Origin: Aquatica leii
Lineage: Eukaryota > Arthropoda > Insecta > Coleoptera > Lampyridae
DNA: 64,000 nt
Assembly (NCBI GenBank): GCA_035610365.1
Contig: CM069432.1
Span: forward strand, 80,108,520-80,172,519
Reading direction: 5' to 3'
The position numbers were made by a program, and so were the translations under genes. How positions within the stretch are numbered: position 1 is the first letter of the stretch; the number at the start of each line of letters is the position of its first letter. The notes under the pieces were generated by a model that had not been told where the DNA came from, did not search any database, and saw only the letters and a program-made list of their open reading frames with translations. Positions 34,850-46,900 of the stretch are shown one piece after another.

Positions 34850-36080
34850 CCTTACAAATTCGATTAGTTGCTGCACAAGTATTAGAATTTGGTGCTACGT
34901 CTATGACCATGTCATCTACAATTAAACCTAAATGAAAAATTATAGGATCAAGTTAAACATTCTGTAGCAGTTTTCGTAAACGCAAATATTGAGGAATGTT
35001 TTGATCGTTTTCGATTTGGCAGAAAATGTTTTGGCGGGAATGTTTTGTTTTTACGAACAGTTTTTACCATAGTCATCCCATTACGCAACAAACGTCCGTG
35101 AAATAGTTATCACCGTCACATTTCTATTAGAGTTCTGATATGGTTTACTGAGTGTTTTTACTACGTTGTCTGCTAAACCTACTGCTCTCGAGTTACCTTG
35201 CTTCCCTAAATAAACAATTCTTCTTAGTGGATAATAAGTAGCAGAGTCACACAACTACCAAATCTTCATCCCGTATTTATCAATTTTATTAAGAATGTAT
35301 TGGCAGAATGGATAACGATCTCTAAATGGTACTAGTTGCTCATCTACAGTGATGTTTACTCCTGGTGTATAGTATTTTCCTAAATTGGAATTTACTTTTT
35401 TCCAGATGTCTTTAACTGGAGCGAGTTTATCGTGCCTTCTTCTGTTATTTCTAGTGTCATTGTTAAATCTAATAAATTGTAGAAGTGAATCTTTCCAAAC
35501 CCATCGTTGCACGAAAAACTAGTAGTCGATATATAGGACTCCACAGGACATTACAAGAATTCTGCTTGAGGTGACCAGCTATCATAAGTAATTCCATAAA
35601 AACCAATATTTCCACTTCATCGCAAAGCTTCCACTACAACTTGGGATTCGAATTTATAACTCAACCAGATTCATTATTAGTAAACTTCAGAATGTCTGGT
35701 ATAACAGTTCTCCAAAAATAAGTCAAACACATCCCTTGTATTTTCCAGCAGTTTTCCTAGTGGCAAACGTACTTTAGCTAATGCGCCTTTTATTATGTTA
35801 TAGGATCGAGCTTGCCTTGTGAGTTCAGGTAAAGATTTCCACGGTGTTTAATTTTTAGTTATCGAAACATCAGAAATACTGGACTCGTCATCAATTGTAT
35901 CACATTGACAACATCAATTGTGTCACTCACATAAAAAGTTACTGATTCCTTATCTGATTCAAAACCCACAATCCACTAATCGCTGTCAGGTTCCGCTACA
36001 AAATCTTCAATTTTACTAAGATATTCAACAGCATAACGTAATTTAGCTTCTGTTAGAGAACGATGCCGATTGTTGGGCAT
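34850..36080 (-). pseudogene. piggyBac-type transposase relic 2
   Basis: The minus translation starts at ATG 36080 with MPNNRHRSLTEAKLRYAVEY, then an acidic N-terminal region. The DDE_Tnp_1_7 domain follows in pieces: VRLPLGKLLENTRDVFDLF, VFMELLMIAGHLKQNS and the 85-codon frame 35512-35255. That frame carries LAPVKDIWKKVNSNLG and ITVDEQLVPFRDR (first catalytic Asp). Near 35230-35050 come VYLGKQGNSRAVGLADNVV-like and DNYFTD (second Asp) segments. After about 34950 the homology fades, and the third Asp and Cys-rich tail are not found. Many shifts. Its upstream side is interrupted by piggyBac 1, whose TTAA target sits 4 bp before the ATG. Confidence 0.75.
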
Positions 36081-36088
36081 GATTTTAA

Positions 36089-36108
36089 CCCATTAACGCC
36101 CACTGTAT
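36089..36108 (+). repeat. Left terminal inverted repeat of piggyBac 1
   Basis: Begins CCCATTAACGCCC directly after TTAA. Pairs with 38511-38530. Confidence 0.85.
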
Positions 36109-36519
36109 TTCTGAAAATACAGTTATTATAATAGCATACTATCAACATTTTTGAAGCAGTACTGTAAGTTTTAGTGAATTACAGATATATAGGAACCGGT
36201 TTAATTCAGGAACTTCAACCTGTTGTCCTGTCGCATTACGAATTTGTTTGTTTTAGTTGATTAATGACGACAGAAACACATGTTTTGTGAACTACTCTGG
36301 CACAGACATATTATACTTGCGGTAAGTTTTGCTTGCTCACTTGTTTTCACAAAAAATTATGTATATTAGTATAAAATAAGGTTACTAAAACCTACAAAAG
36401 GAAAATTGATTCAAAATTAGGAATACAATGTGTTTTACATGCGTGTCAAGTTTGATGTACTTTAAAAAGTACACTGGGCACACGAAGGAGTTTTGAAGAC
36501 GAGTAATTTTATTGCAGAT

Positions 36520-38189
36520 ATGGATATTGATGAAAACATTGGGGGTATTAATGTGCTACAATTTTACGGAAAAAGGTATGAAGGCTTACCTTCGGCTCTC
36601 GATGATATAGAAGTTAGTGGGTCACAGTCCGAAATAGTTGTTGTTATAATTCCACCTGATACCGACATTCTAACAGACGAAGAGGATATTCAGGATGATG
36701 ATCTTGCACAAATTAACTCAGCGTTGCCTAAAGATATTGCGGGACAAATAGAAGTTCACTATGTTTCTGAAGAAGACGAGGAAGACGATATGCCGTTGTC
36801 TTTAAGAATAAAACGAGTACGTCAATCCCAGAACAAAACTATAAAGCCCAAGTGGGCCAAAACTCATTTAGATATTAGTATGCTGGGAACGTCAGGATAT
36901 AATGAACGATTGGAAGTAGTCAAGCATAACCTTAAAAATATAAATGAAATCGAAGTATTTGAAAAGCTGTTTAGCGATGAGGTATTTGATTATATAGTCG
37001 CACAAACTAACCTTTATTCCGATCAAAAAAACTACCACGGTTTCTTCGTTTCTAAAGCTGATATCAAAATATTCATTGGCATATTGTTACTAACTGGTTA
37101 TCATCAATTACTAAGCGAGAGATCATATTGGAGCCTGGATGACGATCTCAAAGTGCCCTTTGTAGCAGAATCAATATCTAGAAATAGGTTTTTAAAGATT
37201 AAAAGATTTATTCAAAAGCAAACAAATGGCAAAACTTCAGAAGTGGGGACTTTTTAATGAAAATCTTTGTGTTGACAAGTCGATGGTCAAATTTTTCGGA
37301 CGGCATTAAAGCAAACAATTTATTAAAGGGAAACTGCTACTGCTATGTCACAGACACTTATTGCGGAGCCAAGGGTATGCATCCAGAAATAAGAAAAACA
37401 TTACCACTAGAATCCAAGGTAATTTTCGACATACCAACACATCATAAGTTGTTTCTTGATAACTTCTTTACGAGTTATGATTTGTTGGTATTGTGAAAAG
37501 AAAAAGATATGAGAGCTACGGTAACCGTAAGAAACAACAGAACAAAGCCATGGCCTCTCTCTAATGGAAAATTATTACAAAAAAAGGAACGGGGTTATTT
37601 TGAACACCAATATGACCACAGATATGGACTTCTATTCGTGCGATGGAAGGATAATAGTATAGTTACAATGGCAACAAATTTTGATTCAATAGAACCCATT
37701 GGTGAGGTAAAACGTTAATCGACTGCATCTAAGGCCAAAGTTAATATTCGTTAGCCAGGTTTATTTAAAAATTATAATCAATCAATGGATGGGGTAGATC
37801 TACACGATCAACAGCTCAACTGTTACTCAATCAGTGTCAGAGGAAAAAAATGGTGGTGGGTTTTGTTCACTAATTTGATAAACACAGCAGTTGTTAATGC
37901 TTTGATATTATATCAAGTGGCAAACCCAGAACAACAAACCAGTCTACTTGATTTTCAGCGATCTGCAGTAAGACATTATTTAACTTGTTACAGTAAATCT
38001 TCTTATACAAAGCGCAAACCGACAACTGTACCCAGCATTAGACGACATGAAGGAAATCATTTTATAAAAAAAATTGACAAACAACTGAGATGTGTTGAGT
38101 GTCACCAAAGATCCAAGTGGGCCAGTGAAAAATGTAACGTTACCCTATGTATCGAAAGACCATGTTTTAAACATTTCCATTTACAGTAA
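36520..38189 (+). pseudogene. piggyBac transposase (PGBD-like), one frameshift and several stops
   Basis: I take ATG 36520 as the start; the frame is open a little further upstream. The N-terminal part is acidic (EEDEEDD near residue 90), followed by the DDE_Tnp_1_7 domain: FEKLFSDEVFDYIV, KIFIGILLLTGYHQL and SRNRFLKIKRFIQ. The frame shifts near 37250. Catalytic Asps are visible at CVDKSM (about 37265), FLDNFFTSYD (about 37457) and MDGVDLHDQ (about 37788). The tail is a Cys-rich zinc-binding region, CVECHQRSKW...CNVTLC, ending at 38189. In-frame stops occur at about 37494, 37716 and 37752, and a short deletion follows the first Asp. All three Asps survive, but the gene is dead. Confidence 0.88.
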
Positions 38190-38510
38190 ACTGTTTTTCT
38201 TTGTAGAGATTTAGATAGTTTTTGATTTTGTATGTTGTATTACAATTTTTTTTAAATAGACTTATTTGTAGTACCGAATATTGTTTATCTATTATTTTTG
38301 ACATTCAAAGTTTTTATGCCTATACAATGCAGGAAAACACAAATTGTTCATTTTGAATAAAAATTATTACTGTACTGCCATTGTACTTTTAAAAGTACAC
38401 CTATATATCTCACTAATCTCAAGCTTTTAACTACAGTTACATATAACTTTTTTACGAAAACGTAGTGTTTAATATAGATTTGGAAAAAAAATTACTTTTT
38501 CCATAAAAAT

Positions 38511-38530
38511 ATACTGTGGGTGCTAATGGG
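38511..38530 (-). repeat. Right terminal inverted repeat of piggyBac 1
   Basis: Inverted copy of 36089-36108 with three mismatches, followed directly by TTAA (38531-38534). Confidence 0.85.
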
Positions 38531-38534
38531 TTAA

Positions 38535-40288
38535 TAAAAACACCGGTATAATAGTTGCAGGAACGATTCAAGTTCATCTACTGATTTCGTTATAATGACA
38601 AAAATAATTATATTCTTCCTAAATGGAAAAGTAGTGACTAAATTCACTTATTTCTAGGTAATACACAATATGAATGCCATTACAATTAATCCGATTGTGT
38701 TATTTCACTATTGTGTATATCGGACCCATATTGAACGATTAAAGAACAAAAGCAATTAAGTATATTATTTGTTAATCAGCCATTAAACAAAATTCAATTT
38801 ACATGTAATTAGAACAATTAGTATACGATTAATGTCATTAAACATGCAAACATAAAAACTGTTAATGAAAAATTAATCATTATGTATTACTTAAACTTGA
38901 ACGTTTAAGGTTTTAGCACAATTTTACAAATAAAAAATCTCTGATTTTTAGGAACGTATATAAAGTTATTCTACTTAATACAGAAAATTGATAAGATTAC
39001 AATGTTATTACAAAAAAATTATACATATTTTTGTATGAAAAAACCGTTTAATGGTCTTCTTTTTATGCACAATTTTTTTCATAATCTTGTCATTTAAGGT
39101 TTCTTAAAAAGTTGTTCGTTACACTTTTAAAAGCAATCCAGGCTGGTTTTTTAACCGCAGTCATGGTATTTTCTAACTGACTTTTTAAAAACAAGTTTAT
39201 AATTTGGAGACTAATAAAATTTTTTTCTTTAAGTGAAATGAACCGGGAAATTTACTGCAAAGATACTAAAAGCAAATTCTATCTTTATTCAGTGTTTTTA
39301 CAAACTGCGTCATTATGGCTAATTTGATATGCAACAGAGGTAAAAATATTTTAACTGTTTAACTGCCTTCAATAAATTTTCAAGTACAATATATATCTCG
39401 ATGTAGAAAGTGTTTTTCAATTGATAACATTCTTCTTTCACGAATTTCACTAAAAGAATATGTATATGTTATAATTACTGGTGAAATTAGGCAGATTATT
39501 ATTTTGTTGAGAAGTAAACGCACGTATCGGAACTCTCATAAACGTATTGAATTTATTGATTACACATTCTCAAATCAAAGTCTACGGAAATCAACAAAAT
39601 TTTTTTCACTAATGAACAACTTCAAGTCTAAAAAAATTGTTTAAAGAAGAGAGACGGTATTTAGGATTATTGTGTTACAAACTAAAAACAAAAATAGATT
39701 TTAGTGTTGAAAACGCTTATAGTATGCTTGATTTGAAGGTTCATGTAACGAAACTATGAAACGCTCAGATGAAACAAAGCTGGAAATTGCGGTGGTGCCC
39801 AATGTCACTTCATTTTTTGTATTTTTCGGATGCAGTGTTTATTATTATTAAACAAGATGTTCCTTATGATTCGTTTTATGTTTTAAAAATATAATAAGTT
39901 TGAATTTCACTCAGCAGTGATGAAAAATAATAAAATAATTATACTAATTGGAGAATTAAATCCGCGCAAATTTCTGTCTTGTACGCTGCAGAAACGGTAC
40001 AATATAAATGAAAATTACACATAAACAATTTATTGTGCAAAAAATTTACTACAAAAAAGTTCGCGTGAGTGTGTAATTATATCTATTAGTTTAAGAGTTG
40101 CAGAGTTTTAATGTAATGTGAGAGATTTTCGTGCAACTTTGCACATTTCTATCTTCTAAACTATCAAAGGTAATTGTACCTTTCGGCCGATTTTTTTATA
40201 GTAAATTTTGTCCTCTATAAAAATGTTTTTGTACAACTTTTCTCTATCTTGCACCGTTTTAGAGTAATAGTTTATTGGTTATTTTAAA
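38535..40288. other. AT-rich stretch, probably including the displaced 5' end of piggyBac 2
   Basis: No gene recognised. Because piggyBac 1 split piggyBac 2 from its upstream flank, the 5' terminal repeat of piggyBac 2 should lie here, but I could not identify it. Confidence 0.4.
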
Positions 40289-40291
40289 TTA

Positions 40292-40412
40292 CACTAGTCT
40301 GCATGAAAATCGGCCCTAATACCATTCTTGACGATTCTTATGTAAAATGACCTCCTGAATCCAAAAATGAGCTTCGTTTTTACCCATCACCCACCTATTT
40401 TGGGGGGACCCC
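40292..40412 (+). repeat. Left terminal inverted repeat of the CMC-like element
   Basis: About 121 bp, imperfectly complementary to 42286-42420. Confidence 0.75.
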
Positions 40413-40886
40413 ATTTTTATTTTATTTTTTTTTACAGTTTTAACTTATAGCGATTAAACATCCCAAAGCAGGTAATAAAATTTATACCAAAGTATATGGC
40501 TAAAGTTTTGCTATAAAATGTATATAGAAACAACAATAAAATACAGATATATAAGAACAGTAAAAAAATATCAATAAACAGTTAGAAAGATTCACTGCAC
40601 GACGCTGGCGATCTCAATACCACATGCAGGTTTGAACAGGAATTTTTGACAGGCTTGAACTTGCATTACTCTTCTCATTATAGTATATTACATTGTTTGC
40701 TTAACTGCTTCGATCAGTACATCTATAGCTGTTGCAGAGTTAACTTGTCGACGTTTTAAACGTGCTGGTTTTTGTGTTTATTTTTGTTCATTTGTATAAA
40801 ACAGTAAAACTACTTTTACTCCGGATTTTTTCAAGTGACTAAGTGTGATTTGTAGTTAATGTCGGGCGTTGAATTACTGTTTAATT

Positions 40887-42259
40887 ATGCCACGCGAGTG
40901 TAAAAATCATCCCGATAGCTTCTGCTATGTCTGCGGGGAATTAACTTTAAAGCGCAACGAAAACCCCTTTCTCCCCTTGTTAAAACAGCTTATAAATTTT
41001 ACTTTGATTGTCAAGTTGGCGACCAGGACAAGACTTGGGCTCCATCAGTTTGCTGTACGACTTGTTACAGTAGTTTGACCAAATGGCTCAAAGGTACCCG
41101 TAAATCAATGCCATTTGCTGTGCCCATGGTTTGACGTGAACCTCGCTGTCATCTTACAAATTGTTACTTTTGTATGACTTCCACCGTCGGGTTTTCGAGC
41201 AAAAGTAAGCATACAATTCAGTATTCCATTATTCCGTCAGCTCTAAGACCTGTTCCTCATAACAATACTTTGACAATCCCAGAGCCCCCAAACACTTATA
41301 CTCTAGAGCCGGAAATTGATTTAAAAGACTCTGAGCCACAACCTCGGGCTTCGAATGATACGTTCAATGATGATGAAGAGTATTTCGCAGATTTAGTTTC
41401 TCGGCAACCTCACATCCTCACTTAATCGGAATTAAATGATCTTGTCAGGGATTTGCAGTTACCCAAGACTAAATCTCAGCTCCTAGGATCGCGACTTCAA
41501 CAGTGGAATCTCTTAGAAAAGGGAGTACAAATATCTTCATACAGGACCAGACAAGCAACCCTGAAATGTCTTTTCTCAGAAGATAAAGGTTTAGTGTTCT
41601 GCCCTAATGCAAATTTATTGATGACAGAGCTACAGATGCCATGTGACCCAGACAAATGGAGACTGTTTATAGACTCATTAAAAACAAGCTTAAAAGTTGT
41701 CCTGTTGGCAAATGGGAATGACTTCCCATCAATTCCAGTTGCATACTCTGTTGATATGAAGGAAACGTACGAAAACATCTTCAGAATCCTTGATAAAATT
41801 AGTTATCATGATTATAAGTGGAAACTTTGCGCTGACTTAAAAGTTGTTGCTCTACTCACGGGCCTGCAATCAGGATTCACAAAATATTGCTGCTTCCTTT
41901 GTGAATGGGATAGCCGAGCTCGAGATAAACATTACATCGTACGGGACTGGCCTCTGCGAGAAAATCTTATTCCTGGTCAGAAAAATGTCGCCCACAATCC
42001 TTTGGTTCCGAAGGAAAATATTTACTTACCACCTTTACACATCAAACTTGGATTGATCAAGCAGTTTGTGAAAGCAGTGGACAAGACAGGTGGCGCATTT
42101 CAATTTTTGAAAACTAAATTTCCTCGTCTTAGCGAAGCTAAAATCAAAGAAGACGTTTTTGTTGGTCCCCAGATTAGACAATTCTTCCAAGATTCGACGT
42201 TTATTGAACACCTAAATCGAAAAAAAAACGAGCTTGGCTTGCATTTCAAAACAAATTAA
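40887..42259 (+). pseudogene. Transposon protein with N-terminal Cys motifs, C-terminally truncated
   Basis: ATG 40887 opens MPRECKNHPDSFCYVCGEL, a Cys-rich start I know from a large family of uncharacterised metazoan transposon proteins. A frameshift near 41005 leads into a second Cys block (CCTTCY, then CYFC). From there one frame runs to 42259 with two in-frame stops: a TGA near 41131 and a TAA at 41423-41425, each at a place where homologues have a coding codon. The core shows VLLANGNDFPSIPVAYSVDM, KYCCFLCEWDSRAR, LPPLHIKLGLIKQFVKA and a KFPRLSEAKIKE...VGPQIR stretch. The family usually continues well beyond this point, so the C-terminus is deleted. The stretch 41453-42259 is remarkably clean (268 codons). 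Confidence 0.7.
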
Positions 42260-42285
42260 TTTATCGAAAAGTGGTAAAATTAGAG

Positions 42286-42420
42286 ATTTGGGGCTCCCTC
42301 GAAAATGGTGGGTGATGGAGGAAAACGGTAGACATATTTGGATTTAGAACGTCATTTTACATAAGAATCACCCGGAATAATGTCAGGGCTCGATAAAAAA
42401 TATTTTTTTGCAGACCAGTG
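42286..42420 (-). repeat. Right terminal inverted repeat of the CMC-like element
   Basis: Imperfect inverted partner of the left end, with small indels such as an A/T run near 42395-42408. Confidence 0.75.
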
Positions 42421-42423
42421 TTA

Positions 42424-43818
42424 TTAAGCAAATCATTTTAATACAAAAACTGTGATGGTTTTGATGCAAGGATGATTTACAAAAAAAAACAACTCCAGAT
42501 TCTTGGTGTAGTATTACGACACCGACGAAGCTACACTTAGCCACAAAAAAACCGCAAAGGGCACCAAAAGCAACTCGACCGAAACACACATGTTCTACTA
42601 AACCGATAATTTATGTTCAAATTTTAAAATGCGTAAACGAAATAATTTAATAAACCTGATTTATAAAGTTTTATAATAAGAACTAGCAGTTATTACTAGT
42701 CTAGTCATAAACGATTTCACTGTAAAGTTATCAACATAAGACGAAAGTATGTAAAATAAAATCTCAGTAAATTTTGAACGTTGAAATTGTATCAACAGTC
42801 AAGCAATTGTAAAGATTACTAGCATTATAAATCTGTTTAGACTAGAGAAAAGATTCATGTTAAAGTAAAGTTCGTCTTTTAATTGCTTTTTTATAGTCAG
42901 TAGCGCATTTATTTAATATAAGAAAAAAAATTGTAGAATCGGTAAATTTCTATTCCATTTGAGATACGCAGCCCCACCTAGTAAAAAAACGTCGTAACAT
43001 CTTAAGGGTAAAAAATAGAAAAGCCAGTAGGCAGATTTGATTCTGAGAGGGTTCGTAAACCAATCAGAAAAAAGCGTTTTAAAAAATAAAGTGACAATTG
43101 CGTTCAAAAAAGAAGAGGAGTCTTAAACAAAGATTTTAAAAACCGTGACGCAGTGCAAAAACAAAAAAAGTTGCATACGGGAGTTCTTCTTTTGACTTAC
43201 ACGCAAAAAAAATGTTACTGTCAGGCTGTTTTTTTTCAACGTACTTGCGCAACCTACTCCTACTACCTACTCGAAAAAGTTATTTACGCACTGTTTTTTT
43301 TTCACTTATCCGAAGAAAGGTTTACTGACGGGTGATGTTTTTTTTTCGTACTCGCAAAAGGAGAGTTATTAACGGGCTGGTTTTTTTCACGTACCTTTAC
43401 TATTATTATTTTTCTTTGAGTGTACGTTCTGTATAAAGTTATTAGTTAGTGACAAATTGTTGCGTGGTTGCCAACCAACCAGTCAAGACCTAACAAACTG
43501 CAAACGTTTTGGATTAGGCGCTATGTAAAAAGGTCAGAAATTAGTTAAATTTATTTGGATATACGTTTGTAAGTTTTTTATTTGATTATTGTACGAAAGA
43601 TGCGATGAACTGTCTAATGCGAAAAAATTGAGAATGATTATTTAAATTTAATTCTATCGATTAAACGAGGTTTTTTGTTTGTTTTTTTGTTGTAAACGGA
43701 GAGAGAAAATTTAATATTTTCTTTTCTTTGTCTTTGGCAATTAACAGGTCGCTTATAAGATTAGTTTTACACCTAGAGAAATTAATAAAAAGACATGTTG
43801 ATTATTTTGCGTCGTTAA
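42424..43818. other. Stretch with T-rich degenerate repeats and possible gene leader
   Basis: No recognised protein. A degenerate tandem repeat is at 43185-43395 (listed separately). The last 400 bases before 43819 could be leader sequence of the candidate exon, but there is no direct sign. Confidence 0.35.
43185..43395. repeat. Degenerate tandem repeats of about 60 bp with T tracts
   Basis: Units share a GGGCTG or ACTGTTT start, an 8-9 base T tract, then TC and an ACGTAC-like block. They diverge strongly. Seen at about 43222, 43290, 43336 and 43375. Confidence 0.4.
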
Positions 43819-43938
43819 ATGTTTTTATTGCGAGTCCAAACTGCTGTTGTTGCTGTTGCTGGTAAATCATCTTCCAGCGATGAAAAGGTTATGGGAAACA
43901 ATTCTCAGGCATTTCATGAACAAATGTTAAATACAATG
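43819..43938 (+). CDS. Candidate host exon (40 codons) ending at a strong splice donor
   Basis: ATG 43819 opens exactly 40 codons with balanced composition (MFLLRVQTAVVAVAGKSSSS at the start, then SDEKVMGNN and MLNTM) that end at GTAAGT (43939-43944), a near-consensus 5' splice site. The preceding bases are AAA, acceptable for a start. The stretch is less AT-rich than the kilobases around it and matches no transposon family I know, so it could be the first coding exon of a host gene whose next exon lies far away. I cannot name the gene. Confidence 0.35.
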
Positions 43939-43944
43939 GTAAGT

Positions 43945-46900
43945 TATCATACAACTCATTTTCGTTTAATATGTACCTAGAATACTAGTTGTTTGTGTTT
44001 TTTTACTTTTTTATTTATGTATGCATTCTTATTTTTGAAAATTGTAATAAACCTTGTTCATTATATTACGTAGGTAACATTGTGTTTGTTTTCAACACTT
44101 TCCGATTTGCGATATCTGTGAATTTTTCCTAAATTCTTGGTTTTTATATTCTCATCAAGGTTTAGATTACCAAGAATTTGCAAAAATAGTTATCTATTAC
44201 CTATTCAATTATAAAAGATGTCAAATAAGCAAAACATTTCATTCTTTTGCAATTGATAAATATAAATTATTGGCAAAAAATGCATTATACATGTAAATAA
44301 TATGTCTAACGCAACAATAAAAAAGTCAATACAAAATTTGGCAAAATTACTATTCATCGACTAGTAATAGATAGTAATTGAAAACTCTAATACATTTTGT
44401 AATATTAGTAGATGAATATTCATTGTAACTAAATTTATTGTTTTCATTAAATTTAAGAATTTATTTTGTTTGTCGCGTTACTCAAATATATTTTTGTGAA
44501 AGATCTTAAAATATTAATTTGACTTACAGTTATTGCGTAAAATTTAATTTTTACATTCTAAAATTTATTAATTTTCATACAAAGAAGTTTAACTGTAGTT
44601 TTTTTTTTAATTTGAGACTGCAATAGTTTATTTTATAAAAAACGATTGAAAATCTATCTTATGTATGTATCCATTAAAGATAATAATTATAATTTCTTGC
44701 TTATTTTGTAATTTTATTTCTAAGACAACTATCAAAATAAAAATAAAACACGGAAAGTTAATTTAGAAATATATAAACAAAATCCTCTAAGTATAAAAAG
44801 ATAATATTTTCGTTGTGTATAGAAAGGTATGCGGAAAAATAAATAGTAAAACTATGATTTTAAACATTATTTTCTTCAGTCTTTTAATAGTAAGTATTAT
44901 TAAAGCATTGTTTAAGTAATAATTAATTTGTATAAGAGGTTTAGCAGAGGTACAGTATGCGTAAGTTAGGGTACGTGATCCTTAAAACAAGCACCTATAC
45001 TATTACAAGGTATTACAAGAATACAATATAAATAATTAAATTCGATGATAAATTATAATAAATAATTTTAATGTGTTATACCAATTTAAATATTTTTTTA
45101 TAAAAACTAAAAAAAATTATTAAAAAACATTTATTTCAACAATCATTTAAATTGTATGTGTTTCATTATGTATTTATCACAAAAAAAGTTATTATTTGTT
45201 TTTACGTATGTATTTTTTGCACAAGTTTCTATCTTTAGGAAAAAATTAATTCAAATACGACATTAAAAACTCAATATTCGTTTTGACATAAGTAAAGAAA
45301 TTTGTAGTTAGTTCTAGTTTAACCAAGAATGACAGTTGGTCGCCATTATATTGGTTAAACAAAATATTTTTAAAAGTTTTAACAACTTAATTATGGTAAA
45401 GCATCCGGTATAACAAATAGTCTTCAAATAAAAAAAAATAATTAATTAAAAGATAAAGATTTGTATTTTATAAAAAAAAGATTCGGTGGCAATTAAGTAA
45501 TAAATTATTTAAACAAAGTACACGTTTCAAAAGAATTTAGTTTTATTTTGACGAAAAATAGGTCAAATGTTTGCCGACGTTAAGGGCTGAAATCACGTTT
45601 GTATATTTTAAAACAAAATAAAGTAGTCAATCTCAAAACGTGACAATTTAAAACAAGTAGATTTTTGCTATAAACTTATATTAAACGCTTGGAACATAAA
45701 CAAACCAAATGTCTGTTTATATTTATATAGTGAATATTTTGCACTTAAGATTAGCTAATATATATGTAAATGTCGTGTATTATATCGATACAGAAAAACA
45801 AAACCTGCTTTATACAGTTCTCCAAATTGAAGCTTTGGATAATTTTTATAGTTTTATGACAAATGTTAATGTTTTAAAATGTGCGCAATGTTCAACTTTT
45901 GTATTAAGATGAGTCAAAAGTAATATTCTAAATGTAAAGCTGCGACAGACATCATAATTTTATTTATGTCGTGAACGTTTTCCAAGTTGTAAATTTCTTG
46001 GGGCAGTTGGTATAAAATATTCATGAAATCTTAATTTTTGCATTAGAAATGAGTCAACTTATGAGGATTTTCTTAGAAACATTATTACTCGTTGCATCTA
46101 AAATACGAAAAGCAATTCGCATCTGTTATATGAATTGTATACGTGATATCAAAAGAACATGTAAATTATGTAAATACATCAACGTCGAAACTCAAATCGG
46201 CATAATTACTAAACAAAACAACGCCATCAACCGTTGCTTACACAAATTTCACACGTACTTTGACAGATTACTGTATAAAAACATATATAAATGCAACGTG
46301 CAATTGAAACACTGTGTTATGAAAACGCATTTGTCATCGTTCCGAAAACGTGAAAAATCGGCGAGTAGGTTCAGATTTTAATTTAAAAACTAGTCTTTCC
46401 ATCTAACACATTGCGTTCAAAAAATAAATGATGAATGGTACAATATGAAACGACAGCGCTTGTGATCTCGTTGAAGCACACAAGGAGCTAACATTACTTT
46501 AGAGGGGTTTTCTCGTCAGCTGTCAAAGATATTATTGATGATAGAAGATACAAAACAACAAATACAAAACGAGACAACAAAATAAACGAATGTTAGTGTT
46601 TCATAACTTTTTAAACAAACGCCAAAGAATGCAAACGTTTAAAATAATTCTTTTAACATTTTTCAATGCTCTATTAGTGCTTTGTATTCTTTTGTAACCT
46701 TCTGAAAACATAAAATATTTTTTTTTGATGATAAATTGTAATAGACATCATTATAATCAAACATATGTTATAGGCGTCGTCAAACCTAAAAAGGGTTGCA
46801 CAAAAACTTGCGTCAATAATGAATTGACCATTAATCAGTGAAAATAGACCGAGTTAATCTACCAATAGTTTAAATCCTGGAATAAAACTGTTAATCTAGG

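Larger units (their letters stand above)
36089..38530 (+). mobile_element. piggyBac element 1, complete ends with TTAA duplication
   Basis: TTAA lies at 36085-36088 and 38531-38534. Between them the ends are inverted copies, CCCATTAACGCCCACTGTAT against CCCATTAGCACCCACAGTAT read inward (17 of 20 identical), with the CCC start usual for piggyBac. The element is 2,442 bp and carries a plus-strand transposase relic. It is inserted directly upstream of the start codon of the minus-strand piggyBac 2 and is therefore the younger of the two. Confidence 0.9.
40292..42420 (+). mobile_element. CMC-like (CACTA/Mirage/Chapaev) DNA transposon with TTA duplication
   Basis: The ends read CACTAGTCTGCA at 40292 and, inverted, CACTGGTCTGCA at 42420. 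They continue as imperfect inverted repeats for about 120-135 bp (shared CACCCACC, TGTAAAATGAC and ATCG-GCCCT blocks). TTA flanks both sides (40289-40291 and 42421-42423), a 3 bp target duplication. The element is 2,129 bp and encodes one relic protein on plus. CACT-starting ends and a 3 bp duplication point to the CMC group; the superfamily name is inference, since I cannot search the transposase. Confidence 0.75.

Noticed and set aside
41497-41778. 93-codon minus-strand open frame
   Set aside because: Antisense of the clean CMC-like transposase core.
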